A program made the translations under genes and the position numbers. Of a DNA stretch of 64,000 bases, positions 1-12,690 are shown one piece after another. Origin of the DNA: Luscinia megarhynchos (taxonomy: Eukaryota > Chordata > Aves > Passeriformes > Turdidae). Below the pieces are notes generated by a model. The model made no database searches and was not told the DNA's origin. It worked only from the letters and a program-made list of their open reading frames with translations. Within the stretch, counting starts at the first letter, position 1. Every line of letters begins with the position of its first letter. Location: the NCBI GenBank assembly GCA_034336665.1, contig JAPFBE010000002.1:7610146-7674145 (forward strand). The letters run 5' to 3'.

Positions 1-2372
1 ATCAGGAGCAGATAAAATATCACTCGACACAAAGCAGAGATCAGGTAAATTATATGAACTATTTAAATTTTGATGTATTTTCTGTGTCACCATAGACCAG
101 AATTTTAAGGTTCATTTAAATACTTTTTGCAGCTTCTGCCACCTCAATACCTTTATTCTCAACAACTATATATAAAATAGGAATGAAAACACCTTCCACC
201 TAGCAATAACACTCACTTCTCTGGAATATCACTCAGAATCACAGAATATTCCAAGATGGAAGGGACCCACAAGGATTATCACATGCAACTCTTGCATGAA
301 TGGCCTTATAGGGATCAAAAAGGGGCTGCAGGCTGCATGGATATCACAGTTGTGGAAATCAAGTAAATAGAAAAAAAGACATGCAATTTTATAAGCCCTT
401 TGTCAGGTCCTGCATCAACTACATATATTTTTTTCTGAGCTTTATGAAAGAGTAAATATTCAAGCACATTGGCTGAGACATCAAATATTAAGATGCACAA
501 GTGTATCCAGGAATTTCTTGCCTTTTTTCATTCTGCTAAACAAGTTTTTTGTTTACTTGTACTCCTGAATCTTGCCAATTTGTACTCCAGATTATCTCTC
601 AGTCACAGTGTCAAGGGGAAGGAAGAAAGCATCAGCTGAAGAAAAGCAAAGGAAATTCCCTATCCGTTCAGTGATCCAGACATGTATCTTAACAAGACTC
701 TATGTTATAAATCTGCATAGAAATGAACACATTGTAAGCATCTGCAGAAAATAATTAGCAAAAAGAAATAAGCAAAGCAAATTATACTGTTACATTATAA
801 TTTTGAGACTAAATGATGGGCAGAATGGTAAGTAAAAAGAATAAAACAGATTATACAGAAAACTTAAATGGAAAATATCAAGTGTCTTATGGGAAAAATA
901 GTGAAATTAAACCAGAACAAGTGAAGTGAATTTTCCCAAGAGAAATATCCTTCACTTCCTTCTCCCTACTCCCTTGCCCATGATATTCTGTTTAAGTATA
1001 GAAGCAGTGGCAATTACAATGCAAGGAAATAAACACCCTAACAGATACAGCAAGAAAAAAAAAAAAACAAATAAAAGCCTAGCACATGGCAAAGCATGAA
1101 GGGAGTAGAACAGAATTATTCTCTTACTTTACACTTTCATTATCACATACTTCTGAAAATTAGAAGTCCTCTTCACAGCACCCAAATGAAGTGGCCGTAC
1201 ACACAATGGAAAATGCTGCTGTCTCCATTGAGTATTGCAGAAGGTAAAAACATGGAGTGTCTCTTACACCCTCATTTCTTTTGCTGTGTACCCAACAGAG
1301 ACTGCATGGCACAATCCCTATGAAAATCTGAAATGGAAACTATTTTCATTATTTATCTCTTTCATCTCTGTAAGAAAGAGACAGATACAAAAGGAATGTA
1401 AACATTCAGATCTGAAGAGGTCTTGTTTGAGAAAAGGTTTTCCTAAGCAAGTACCTATGGGGAAGTCAAGTCTTCAGATATTTGTCACATAAATGGACTA
1501 TATGGATAAATATTCAAATCATTTAATTTCAGTACATTAGTGATCTTGAACTGGGGTAAATTGTAGTCTCCATTGTATAGTAACATCATGGATATTAGGC
1601 CCTGAAAACATCAAATTCTTTTGTTCTTATGAATAAAGCTGAGCAGAAGCTTGAAATCTTGTACTGAAATTGTTCTAAAAATATGATAAAGGATCTGTGT
1701 TACTAAAAATCATAAAAGAGATGAGAATTTTTTGGCTTACTCATTTTCATTAAATTTGGTGATGCCTTTTTATTAAACTTGATCAATACTGATGAGTTTT
1801 TTCTGAGTGACATTGAAATCTCCAAAGAAATAGCTGATGTGAGAAATACTGTTTTCTATTTAATATTTCTCTAACAAAAATAAATTAGGCAGTATAACAA
1901 TGCAGATAAATATAAAATAAAATAATTTGATAAACACTGAAAATACCAGAAACTGCAGCACTCATCTTGTAATATCACTAGCATCAAAGTTATCAGCTAG
2001 TATTTTACCAACATTATGTGGATAAGTCATCTTGATTCAATTGGAGAAAATGCACTATTTCCCTTTATTATCATAATCCTTCCTTAGTAAGCAGCATCAT
2101 TTAAAGAAAATAGGTAATTAAAATTATTTTTAAGATCGGCTAACAATAGGAAGCACTGTAGAGGAAGAAGTGTGGAGTGGAAAGTTTAGAGGGGCCTGAG
2201 AGACGGGGGAAAGGTCCAGATAGGGATACCTGCCAAACACAAATATTGCTGATTTCTTGTGAGGACAAATCTCCACTTTCTGTAGAAACAAACTGAAGAA
2301 TGGGACTTAGAGGTTTATTTTCTTAGTATTTTACTTGTGGTGTCAAGATGCATAAAGATAACATTTACTTCC
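1..2372. other. AT-rich stretch without a supported gene
   Basis: Apart from the SINE end near its left edge, this stretch holds only short open frames (85 codons or fewer) scattered on both strands, with no recognisable domain, splice pattern or codon bias. I see nothing else in it. Confidence 0.6.
235..320 (-). mobile_element. Truncated tRNA-derived SINE (TguSINE1-like), antisense
   Basis: The + strand reads a CR1-like 3' tail (AGAATCACAGAATATTCC, then GGAAGGGACCCACAAGGAT), followed by AATGGCC and GGGATCAAA, which is the start of an antisense tRNA-like B box. The same order occurs in the better copy at about 55211-55343. The tRNA-like head beyond the B box is missing or unrecognisable, so this is a 5'-truncated copy inserted in minus orientation. 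The TguSINE1 name is from memory of the passerine family (tRNA-Ile-like head, CR1-type tail). The structural match between the two copies is seen directly. Confidence 0.65.
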
Positions 2373-2967
2373 TGTGCCAGTTTTGGCTGGGGTAAAGTTA
2401 ATGTTCTTCATGCCAGCTACTATGGGGCCATGTTTTGCATTCTTGTGCTGAAAACTGTTTGATAATATAGAGATGTTTTTGTTGTTGCTGACCAGTGCTT
2501 GCACAGCACCAAAGCCGTTTTTGCTTCTTGGACTGCATTACCAGCAAGGCAGCTAGGGGTGCATGAAGAGCTGGGAGAGGACACAGCCAGGAGAGCTGAC
2601 CCTGCCTGACAAGGGGATACTCCGTACTACATGGTGTCATGCTCAGCATACAAAGCTGGAGGAAGTAGGAAGAAGATTGGGGGTATTTGGAATGATGACA
2701 TTTCTCTTCCCATGTAACCACTAGGCAAGATAGACCCCAGCTGTCCTGGAGATGACTGAACACCTGCCTACCCATGGGAAGCAATGAATTAATTTCTTGT
2801 TTTGCTTTGCTTGTGTGTATAGCTTTTGCTTAGCCTATTGAAATGTCTTATGCCAAGACACGAGTTTTCTCTCTTTTACTCTTCCAATTCTCTCCACATC
2901 CCACTGGCGGGGGAGTAAGCAAGCAGCTGTGTGGGGCTGAGTGGCTAGTTGGGGTTAAACCACAGCA
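2373..2967 (+). mobile_element. Solo LTR of an avian endogenous retrovirus (ERVL-like)
   Basis: The element begins TGTGCCAGTTTTGGCTGG and ends GGGGTTAAACCACAGCA, giving the TG...CA ends of an LTR about 595 bp long. Inside are a TATA-like CATACAAAG (about 2647-2655) and a degenerate poly(A) signal CTATTGAAA (about 2835), in the order expected for U3-R-U5 on the + strand. The same ends and internal order recur at 49038-49600 and, inverted, at 26473-26964. No internal retroviral genes, primer-binding site or second LTR are visible next to it, so it is probably a solo LTR left by recombination. The flanking 5-mers (CTTCC/CTTGG) agree only partly, so a target-site duplication is not proven. Confidence 0.8.
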
Positions 2968-5900
2968 CTTGGATAGCTGCTCTGTGCCGACAGATGGTGC
3001 ACTCTGAATTAATTCAAGTATTGATTACAAAAGTAGTTGAAATAAGGACCACAAAACTTCCCTCCCACTAAAGCTATACCCATGTGCATGACCAAAATAC
3101 ATTCAGAAAACTATAAAAAAACAGAAAATAATATGTGTAACTGATTTTGATTGCCTTTTTACTCCTGAGTTCCCCAGATAATCAGGTCCTTCTACAAGGA
3201 CTGAAAATTTCAAATTTTTGTATCTTTCTTAAAAACATAAAAAGAACCAAATGCAAAAAAATGTGAAAACTGGCAACAGCACATGTTCTTTGGAGAATAA
3301 AAGTGACTTTGCAAAGAGAGTACATATAAAGGCACTGCAGAAAATAAGGTCAAAATATTCCCTGGAGAAAGCTAAATAGCAAAAGAATTTTGCTAGCAAG
3401 TTAAGTGTGAATGGATCCACAGAAAAGATCAAATCAATGCACTGAGAAGATCACATAAAGTTCCACTTGCATGTTTTAGGCTGAGGAGGGATCATGAAAG
3501 TTATGATTTCCTTTCACACTTAAGAATAGAGGAAAGAAAAAGCTCACGCAATTGAAAGTTTAGAGAAGACGTCAGATATAATTTACCTAAACAACATGTA
3601 AAGTGAAATTCAATTCTTCTTTCTGATGGTAACTGGCAATTAAAGAAACAACTCAGAAAGCAATCTTCATTTACTCATGGTAAACAATGAGTGAAAGTCT
3701 CTGGCACGTGTACCTGCAGTATGTGCAGATGCTGTCTGTCACTGGGGTGTATCAATCTAGAATTATTATATCCTGGATAACAACACTCTGCAAAGTTTCT
3801 TTGCTAAAGGTAGGCTGTTTCTATAATTTTTCAGTGCCTGTCCCACCAGTCACTAGATCTTACTTATTCCCTTGACATACACAATCTATCTCAGTTCTTG
3901 GATATACCCAGTTATCCCCCAGGGAAATCCCAGAGCAGACCAGCTTCTTCCAGCAAACGCTGGACATTTCCTCCTTCTGGCCTGCTATTTTCTACACTAA
4001 GTAACTCTGTATCTCCAGTGTACTAGAATTCCACACCCATATAATCTGTGGTACCCTTTTCACTACCTTTTTTTTGTAAGTCTTCCCCTCTTGCTCCAGT
4101 ATAATGTCCACAGATGGTTTCCCCAGAAATAAGAGATTCATAATTACCTGTCCTTTCCTTTTGTCCATCTCCCCACCAACTCTTTCATTTTTCTTCCCCA
4201 CCAGAAAAGCTGAGGGTTGACTTCTGCTATCTTCTTCTGCCTTCTCCACTTGCCCAATCCACTGTTGTCCAGTGACATTTTTTCATAACCAAACTAAGCA
4301 CATTCTTCTTGATCTTCCACAGATCTTTGTCAAATTACACCTATTGTGGGGGGCAGGGGGGTGAGGGGGAGGTACTAGGGAGAAAAATTCCTTTCTGCTT
4401 TCTCAGAACAAAATTTACTAATTGTAACAAAATCTTTATTGAGGAAAGAAACTATAAACAAATCATCCATTTTTTCATGGGAACAGAAATTTTGCCTGCA
4501 CAGTACCAATTCAAATTCCATTTAAACAGATCGACGTGTCCTTCTGCTGAAATTCTCAGAAATGAGTCAGTAATTTCTAACTTTGATGCTTCAGAGATTA
4601 TTGGAATAACCTTATTCCATTGTCTTCTGAAGTTTTAAATTTCAAGATAATAGTAACTACAGCAAAGAATTGGGATCTTATAATGTAATTTTCTCGTACA
4701 GAAACATTAATGTTAAACAGAAATTACACTTCTTCCAGAAGGTGGGAACACATGCTGGAAGCAATAGAATCTACTTCAGAGAGCAAAAGTCTGTATGACA
4801 CATAAATGGGTAAGATAGACATGATTTCAAAACCATCTCTGCCCACACAGATTCCAGCAGGTGTAATGATTCATTTATCTCAAATGACTGAAATTTTTGT
4901 GGCCATAATGAAGAATATAAAATATTTTCTTTTTCATTGGTAATTACTATTGTGTTCCCAGTAACATGAGATTAGAGTACACAAAACCACTCTGGCTCTT
5001 CTTCATCCCTCTACTGGGGAATTATGAATCATTAGGTTGAAAAAATATTTTTATAGCAGTGAAGTAGCATCAATGTGTATGACAGTGCTCTTTCCATTCT
5101 TAACTGCTTTCTAAATCAGATACATCAGGGTAAACATAGAATAAAAAGAAATCACTGAGCTGAAATCAGTCATCCACTGGCATAAACAACCACATTATTT
5201 CTCAAGCACCTTATCAGATATGAGATTTTCTCTCTCAAACATGTCAAGTCCATCTGACAACTACTATATCTGGCGCTCCATTACTTCTGAGAAATCATTT
5301 CCTGAACCTCCTTGCTGTGGTGGTTACCACCATCATTTTTCAGGTCAAATATTATTCTCGGCCAGGAAAAACCTTTTATTTCAGTAACATTGTTCATCAG
5401 CTCAAATGACTCCTCTCTCTTTCTTGCATTTACTTCTCTGATGTACTTAGTGGCATCAAATACATTCACTCTAAGCTTTTATCTTAGAGCCTGGATCTGT
5501 CCTTCTCTATGTTTGTTCCAAATTTATTGAATATGAATGGTGCAGTACTCTACATGGGGACTTCAGCAATGGCTTCTTCAAATTCTTGCCTTTAAAATAA
5601 CTTGCCTGACACCTCCTAGAATGGCAATTGCACTTATACACTACTACTTATACTGAGTTAATGAACAGTAGGCCTGAGACTATCTTTTTCTTTTACTGCC
5701 ACATTACAAAATTATGAAATATTTTCTTGTTATCAAATATAAATACAGGGGTCCTGCCATTTCCCACTACCCAGGGCACAACCTGCCACTTGCACATTGA
5801 GTTAATTGCATTAGGTGTGTTCCTCAACAGTGATCTACATTCTCAAAAATGCTAGTATAGCAGCTGGCTGCACACAGCTGACATGAACGAGGCATTTAAC

Positions 5901-8614
5901 AATCAGCTCAAAAGCCTAAATGGGAAATGCTGTACAAATTGATAGGACAAATGGGTGTTAATGTCTTCACAAATTACTAGATCTGAAAGGATCAATCGGG
6001 TTCTGGAAGAATAGGTGTGGAGGTCTTTATCAACATGAGTAGATTTGATAGGGGAGACACTGAGAATTGAAAAGTGAGGAAAACCTATGAAGTAATTTCA
6101 GAGTCCCTTTTCCAATCATAAGCTAATATTATGAATTTTCCTCACAGGCCACTGTACAGTATAATGTATAATAATAATTCATTTGGCCAAATATGAAAAG
6201 AGGAGCATGTAATGGAAAATTAGAAAGCAAAGTAATTGAATTAGATAATTGAATATGTGATTAATAAGTGAGAAGAAAATATTAGAGACCTACCACAAGA
6301 TGAGAAAGGAACACATATTTTTTGTTTAGTTCCCAATATTTTTATGACTAAAATGATGGAATCAGCCCACCTGTGGGAATGGTGCAGTGTGGGGAACCCT
6401 GTACTGTGGCCACCTCTCTCTCCTCAGCCTAGAGGTGAGAAAGAGACCATTCGGAGATTTTCAACATCTATCAGGCTTTTCATCTTCATTGCTATTAAAC
6501 ATTAAAAAAAAAGATGTCCCACAAGTGGTCAGAGCAGCTCCTGAGGAGCTGCATAGAGACATTGTAAAGAAAGTGACTCAGTACATCAAATGGGTGAGAA
6601 GACTCCTATAACATGTTAGTAGCTCTGTAAGACGTGTGGCTTAAGTATTAGCAGAAGAGCAGGGAAATCCCTTTGAACAGATAATTCATTTAATCAGTGC
6701 TCCAGATCAAGAAAATGGATGTGAAATTCTGGTCAATTTGAAACATGTCGCAACATAAATAAAAAATTCTCATAAGTCAGAGATGCATTATTTCTAAAGG
6801 AAAAAATTTTTATGTGCATTAAAAACAAAAGTCCACTGTATTTTTGAAACAATGTGGGTCGAAAAGCCAAATGTTTCCTTTCAGAGTTAAGGAAAATTAC
6901 TTTTTCCCCAAAAACATTTTTATTTGGCTAAAGAATTAAAAAGGACAAAAAAATAGCTTAATTTTTCACTTAACTTTAACCAGAAAGAAAAGATTTTCAA
7001 GTGTGTCAGCAGCAGAAGATAAGAGACCTGAACTCAAAGCAATAAGCAGGAGTGGGGACATGGAATTAGTGTGAAAAAGAGCTAGCTTTGTCATAGTTCA
7101 CATAGTCTCATTAGAAAGTCATATTCCCTTACCAAAATTTGGTTTACTTTTGCTTTGTTCTCGTCAGGCTGGAGTCAGTGAAGTTTGGTGGCCTCCCCAG
7201 TACATGTAGCACATAAAGATCAAATCATTTAATAAAGACATTAAAGCCTGTAATTCAGACTTAAATATTATTTAGGCTAAATTATTCAAATTATTATGCT
7301 CAGAAATAAATAACAATTACAGTGTCTAGGTGATGGAATAAGAAATTCAAAAATACTTCTGCAGCATATATGAACACATGCTGGTTTTTCATGTGCAGTA
7401 CGGATGGGAAGTGCTTATATAATTTACATTCCTTTTAGTTTTAAAATCAGTCTCACAGCTCGACAAGACCAGTCTTCAAAAGCTCGTGTAATGGTGGGAA
7501 AAGCACTGGTGAGAGAAATACTGGTTTGACATCCCTGTTAAAGTAGAGGACTAATTCTGTAACGATCTTGAGTCCAATCCTGACAACAAGTGAACAAGTA
7601 CTAATGAGTATTATTTTCCTAGTAAGGTGCAATGAGAAAAGCTAAAAGAAGGATCTTAAAATAACAACCATCCTCTAGAAATACATAAATGGAGACAATA
7701 AACAATGTAAAGGGAGGAATAATGCCATTTATTGTTACAAGACTGCTTCTAACATCTCAAAAATCCTATGGGAGTACACACAAAAAGCTTCAATTTATAG
7801 GAAAGCTGCATTTTTGGTTTGCAGTTGTTATAGTAGTAGTAGTATCTCCACAGCCCAAAGCTGTCTCAGACAGCTGTATTTATTGACAGCACTGAGCTTA
7901 CTTATTTGAGTAAGCCTCTAAAAACTCCAACTCTTCCAAGCAACTTGGAAAAATACCACTCCTCTCAGAAAAGGTTACTTACAAACATCACAGAGAGAAC
8001 GCTTGGATTGACCCTATTAAAAAGCTGCTGTGTCTGACAGCTAGCATTGAAAGAGATGGTCAGAAAGGTCAGTATTTACTTGGTGTTAGAAATGCTCACA
8101 CAAACATCTTACTTGGCATGTCTTAAAAACCCTAGAGGATTTAGTTTGTGCACCTTCCCTTGCAAGAGATAGGTATGCCTAGCATGCATGTTTCCAAGAA
8201 CTGACTATAAAACAATATAATGAGCAATGGAAGCAAAAGTGTAACAGGAAATTGAGGTGTTCTCTAGGAACACAGAAATAAATGGGGCTTTATACAATAA
8301 TAATGATACAACTGCTCTTTTTTACACATCATCTTTCCATTATTAAACAGTAAAGTAGAGGCAAACAGCTCAGAGAAAAACAAAAATCAACATGGCCTGA
8401 CAAAGAGTGGGTCCACTGAAGGAACAAAGAGCCTGTGCCTTCTCTTGCTGCAACCCAGACGGTCCAAAAACAGAGATGTGGTAACTGTATATCACGATGG
8501 CTGAGGGTAGATTCACAAAAGCCACCTTTGGCATAATGAACATTATTATCCATAATCAAGAGGGAAGGAGAAGGTTCCTCCTTTGGACAAACAGAAACAG
8601 CAGGAGAAACTTAA
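2968..8614. other. AT-rich stretch without a supported gene
   Basis: Only short frames occur here (109 codons or fewer) and none shows a familiar domain or a run of plausible exons. No further transposon family was recognised by eye. Confidence 0.55.
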
Positions 8615-9249
8615 TTAGCTCTTGGTGGACAACAAGCTGTCAAGGAGCCAGCAGTAAGCCACTGTGGCCAAGAAGGCCAATGGCATCCTGAGGTACATTA
8701 GGAAGAGCATTTCCAGCAGGTGGAGGGAGGTGATCCCTCGACTCAGCCCAGTTGAGGCACATCTGAAGTGCTATGTCCAGTTCTGGGCTCCTCAGTACAA
8801 GAAACATAAGGATCCTGAAGTGGGTCCAGTGGCAGTTAACAAATATGATTAAGGGACTGGAGCACCTCTCTTACAACAATAGAGACAGCTGGGCCTGTTC
8901 AGAGTTGAGAAGAGATGGCTGAGAGGGGTTAATGTATCTAAGCATCTGAAGGGAGGGTGTCAAGAGAGTGGAACAAAGCTCTTCTTGGTATGCCAAGCAA
9001 TAGGACAGGAGGCAACAGACAGGAGCTAATTCACAGGAAGTTCCCCTTGAATATGAGGAGTGTTGATGACCATGCACTGGAATAGATTGCCCAGAGAGGC
9101 TGGGGAGTCTTCCTCACTGGAAACACACAAGAACTGTCTGGATGCAATTCTGTCCAATGTGCTCTAAGATAACCATGCTTAAACAGGGAGGTTGGACCAG
9201 ATGACCTACTTTGGCCGTTTCCAGCCTTACCCATTCTGTGATTCTGTAG
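8615..9249 (+). mobile_element. CR1 LINE, 3' end (end of ORF2 and 3' UTR)
   Basis: The segment follows the classical avian CR1 3' part: a CCAAGAAGGCCAATGGCATC block (about 8661), CCAGTTCTGGGCTCC (about 8777), GGACTGGAGCACCTCTC, GAAGGGAGGGTGTCAAGAG, AGGAAGTTCC, GCCCAGAGAGGCTGGGGAG, and the terminal CATTCTGTGATTCTGTAG. CR1 copies are typically 5'-truncated, as here. Substitutions and small gaps (for instance around 9055-9075) break every reading frame, so it is an old, inactive copy. Short open frames in it on both strands are remnants of the element, not host genes. Confidence 0.93.
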
Positions 9250-9338
9250 CTCTTCAAAGCATTCTCTATAAGAACTTCAGCCTCTCCTGCTGATTTTAGT
9301 TGGAGACCTGGAAGTCTTGCCTTTCCTTTATAGTTTAC

Positions 9339-9383
9339 CACTTATTACTAGTTTCAGACAAACACTTATTACTAGTTTCAGAC
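9339..9383. repeat. Short tandem duplication, period 24 bp
   Basis: CACTTATTACTAGTTTCAGAC occurs at 9339 and again at 9363, separated only by AAA-type filler. It is a simple local duplication just downstream of the CR1 3' end. Confidence 0.85.
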
Positions 9384-10064
9384 TTTTATTTAATCTCAGG
9401 CTAAATTTTGCTACTACTTTTAGATGAATCGCAGAGAACTTTTCTAATAACCACACTTGGAACATGGAGGCAATCAAAGATGAAAACATGTTCAGCAGCT
9501 TTTTCTACTAGAAATCCCTTTAAGCAGAAAACTCCAGAAACATGTGGCTGTGTGTAGAACATTCTCTCAGGCAAGACTTAGGATCCACTGACAGAGATTG
9601 TATTTCAGAGATTGCATCTCATACTAGTGTTTCCATTTTTATCTTTCTGCACCTGAGTCATTCAGCTACAACTTCCACAAATTGGAATCTTCTCCTCCAA
9701 TACTCACAATAGCATTAGAGGATCCCTTAGATCCTCTCCCTTCCCCATAAAGCTAGATGGTATTCAAAGGGAGACAAGGAAAAAAGCAACTCACAAGGAG
9801 AAAAAATGTGAGTATTGCTCAGAAAAATACCAGCCTGTCTCAGGAAAGTACTGTATTTTTCTAGTTCCTGTGCATCAAACCCCAACTCCCTCTGTGTGTG
9901 TTTTCATGCTACAGCAGATCTACTTTAAATTTGGGTACTAGGCTGCAATGATATACTTCTCCCAAAACAGGCTCTAAATTCAGTTGAGATAGGAGAAATG
10001 AGTCCATTCTCAATGCAGCATAGGCATGGCCAAACCCAAGACACCAAGAGCGTGATGTTTGTGG

Positions 10065-10170
10065 TAATGCTATTCAAGATGATTATTAGTGATTTGGATT
10101 ATTAGATGCAACCATCCTCTCTGAGTTTGTGGATGGCATCACATTTGGGGGAGTAGTAGATACAGCCATG
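10065..10170 (+). mobile_element. Old CR1 ORF2 scrap, sense
   Basis: The pieces TGATTATTAGTGATTTGGAT, TTTGTGGATGGCATCACATTTGGGGGAGTAG and GATACAGCC line up in order with a CR1 reverse-transcriptase segment (consensus sense: attaatgatctggatgat ... tttgctgatgacaccaagctgggaggagtggctgacac). That covers the RT region encoding the F-A/V-D-D-type motif, here altered to a V-D-G reading. It is strongly diverged and I place its edges only approximately. Confidence 0.6.
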
Positions 10171-12139
10171 AGTTTGGTATGCATGGCTTACGAATGTTCC
10201 TTACTATCAAAATTTTTCTGTGAGTCTGGGATACATAGACCAGGACAGTGAGAAGAGCTTCCACTACCAGTTGTGGCAGCCACCATCAGCATAGCTGCTA
10301 TTTCCTGTCAAAATGAAAACTGGCTGGACAAGCTGCACCTAGCGTCTTACTCTTGCTTGCTATGTTGCTATTCTGTTTCACATAAGCAAGCTAATTGTAT
10401 GATCTGAACATGTGGAAAACACTAGTTCTGTGCCTAATGACACTGAGATAATTGGCTGGCATATGGCACCATAAAGGCTGATCCCAGCAGCATCAGAGTG
10501 CTATTTGGTGCCTCCCAGAATTGGGTGTTGGCAAAAAGAAAAAGTGATTGCTTTCAGAATACCATTTGCCTAAATAGCAAGCCTTAGGACTCTTCTGAGC
10601 ATGAAATGTTCACAGCTGCAAAACATTTATTCATTTTATTCTTTAATCTTTCACAGCCTCTGTGAATTATTTGGTATGGACAATTAAAAAGAGGTCAGCA
10701 ATAGCAACACAGCCTGTAAAGGTGGAGAAACAGATCTTTAATCATTTATGTGAGAAATGAGGATTCATAAAATGTAACAAATTTAACTCAGCAAAACTAT
10801 TTTTGATGTTTTGATGTTATAAGCTGTAGTGAATTGTCCAAGACCATATTTGTTGCTCAGAAAATAAGAAATAAATTTGAGAACTAATCACTGTACCAAA
10901 GTATGCTAACAGACTAGTGTAAAATCGTCTAGTCTGAATAAAGCATGGAAGAATACGTCATAGTGTTGACAAAACATTATATAAACATCCCATCAAAGGA
11001 AATGCATGTTAATTTGCAGGATATATTGTAATGCACCATTAGCAAATAATTTGTTTGAAAAAACCTGTCTTTTGCTACATCACATTCCAGAAGTTGAGAA
11101 AAGAGAAAAAAGCATGGATTAAATCCTATTACAATACACATTTAAATGTGTAATGGAGAGCATATGCTAAGATTATTCAGAAGCTTTTCAATATTTCCCT
11201 TATTTCCTCAATACAGTGTAGACAAACAAGTTTATAAAAAAAAAAACATATATCGCTTTGCATGATGACTCAGAATACAGAAGGACTAAGTCCATGTTCA
11301 GAACTATTATCTTTTTTTCCCAGGGGGCATTATTTTCACAATTCTGGAAACCACTATCTATTAAGCTGCTTGCCTATCAGTATTGTTAACTCACTGCACA
11401 GCTAATGAGCATGCATTCTTGTCTGAAAGCAAAACTGAAAAGATAGAGAATCAAATGAAGGAAGGAAAATTTTGTACCTACGGTGACATGAGCCTGCCAC
11501 TACTTTGAACGTAGGTAGGCCTTTTCCCTCTTGGGTCTCCAGGGCAGAATCCACACTAGAAAGCACATAATACATTTGCAGTGATACTGTTTATTATAAG
11601 CGTGGATGCAGTTATTTCTCCAGCTGTAACTACTTCTATTATCTGTGCTAAAGCCACCCAAACAACTGCCAGCTACCACATATGCTTTGCAGAATACTGG
11701 AGATGGGTTGAAGATGCACAGACATAACCTTTTAAGTAAACAGCAGGCAGGAAAAAGATCATCACAACAAAACAGCTTTTCACCAGCCTGTTCAGCAGGT
11801 CTGCTCTTCAACAAACACAACCGATGCCCAGCTAGCTTTCCACGCTGCATGTGTTTACACCCATCTCTCAGAAGAATGAGCTGTGGTCAGGTGTGATGGG
11901 AAGATTCTGGGCACAAAAGTCTAATGCCAAGGAGAGAATGGTGTGCTGTGGTCCTAACCTTCCCAATGACATCTGCTCAGCACAACACTCCTGCTCTGTG
12001 CCAGCTCTCTCTTAGGGGTTAGGTTTCTTTCCTTTTGTTCCCTTTGACCTGTAGAATTCTTCCCATAAGTTGCTAGGAAACATAAATGACTGGGTACTTA
12101 AGAAAAACAAAAGGAGTGGCCAAACTCAGGGGAAAGGAA

Positions 12140-12690
12140 TTCACTGCTGCTGCCAGAGCCAAGCCCAGAGCTGCTTATTCTGCCTTTGGGTGAGCCTCCG
12201 CTTGTGAGAGCAACCTCTGAACTGGGACCTTGTTATCACCGTAAAAAAGGGACCTATCACCACTTGCTCTGGTGCCCGGGATCCTGAGCTCTCCTCTCCC
12301 TGCCCTGCTGGGAGTTGCCCCCGCTGTTTCTTTAGCACGGCTCCGAGTTTTTTGCTGCACTGTAGCCCTGCAACCCCTGCCTGCCAAGACATCCTGCCCT
12401 CCCAGCTTGCTGCTTCCGAGAGTCCTTGCTGGGGCACCGGGACCAACTGCTCCAGGGGTTTGTGAAGCAAATCCTCTCTCCCATCCCTTCCCATCTGGGC
12501 CGAGCCGCCATCGCCGTGTGCTGCCGAGCCGCGCCACAGCGCCCCCTGCAGGCTCGGGGGAATATCGCAGCCGCCCTGCTCGGCCGGGAGCCACCAGCGC
12601 CCCTGGCGGCTGTGACCGGAACTGCACCAGAGGGGAAAGCGCCCCACAGCCCAGAGAAGGCTGGGGCTGCACCTGGGGCTCTGTTTGCTA
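12140..12690. other. Isolated GC- and CpG-rich island
   Basis: About 550 bp of markedly higher GC than the surroundings. The core 12498-12620 holds about 16 CpG dinucleotides in roughly 120 bp. Long frames are open on both strands and in several registers at once (for example 165-170 codons), as expected for GC-rich DNA with few stop codons, so they are not evidence of coding. The island could be a promoter CpG island of an unseen transcript, a regulatory element, or a GC-rich repeat. No TATA box or splice-defined exon was found. AT-rich DNA on both sides makes it stand out. Confidence 0.6.
12538..12552 (-). promoter_or_regulatory. Candidate CTCF-binding motif
   Basis: The + strand AGCGCCCCCTGCAGG reads CCTGCAGGGGGCGCT on the minus strand. 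This matches the vertebrate CTCF core (CCASYAGRKGGCRS) at all core positions except a T for A at the third base. A second GC-rich block with a weaker resemblance, CCACCAGCGCCCCTGGCGG, lies about 50 bp downstream (12591-12609). Both sit inside the CpG-rich core. This is a motif match by eye only; binding is not shown. Confidence 0.4.

Larger units (their letters stand above)
9250..12139. other. AT-rich stretch without a supported gene
   Basis: It contains a 24-bp-period duplication (9339-9383) and one old CR1 scrap, listed separately. Open frames near 11500-11896 lie on both strands over the same bases and show no recognised domain, so I do not call a gene. Confidence 0.5.

Noticed and set aside
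2398..2784. 128-codon minus-strand frame
   Set aside because: It lies wholly inside the LTR, antisense to it, and contains no retroviral protein domain.
8329..9341. Several open frames around a CR1 copy
   Set aside because: They fall within or beside the CR1 3' end and follow from it. None is a separate gene.
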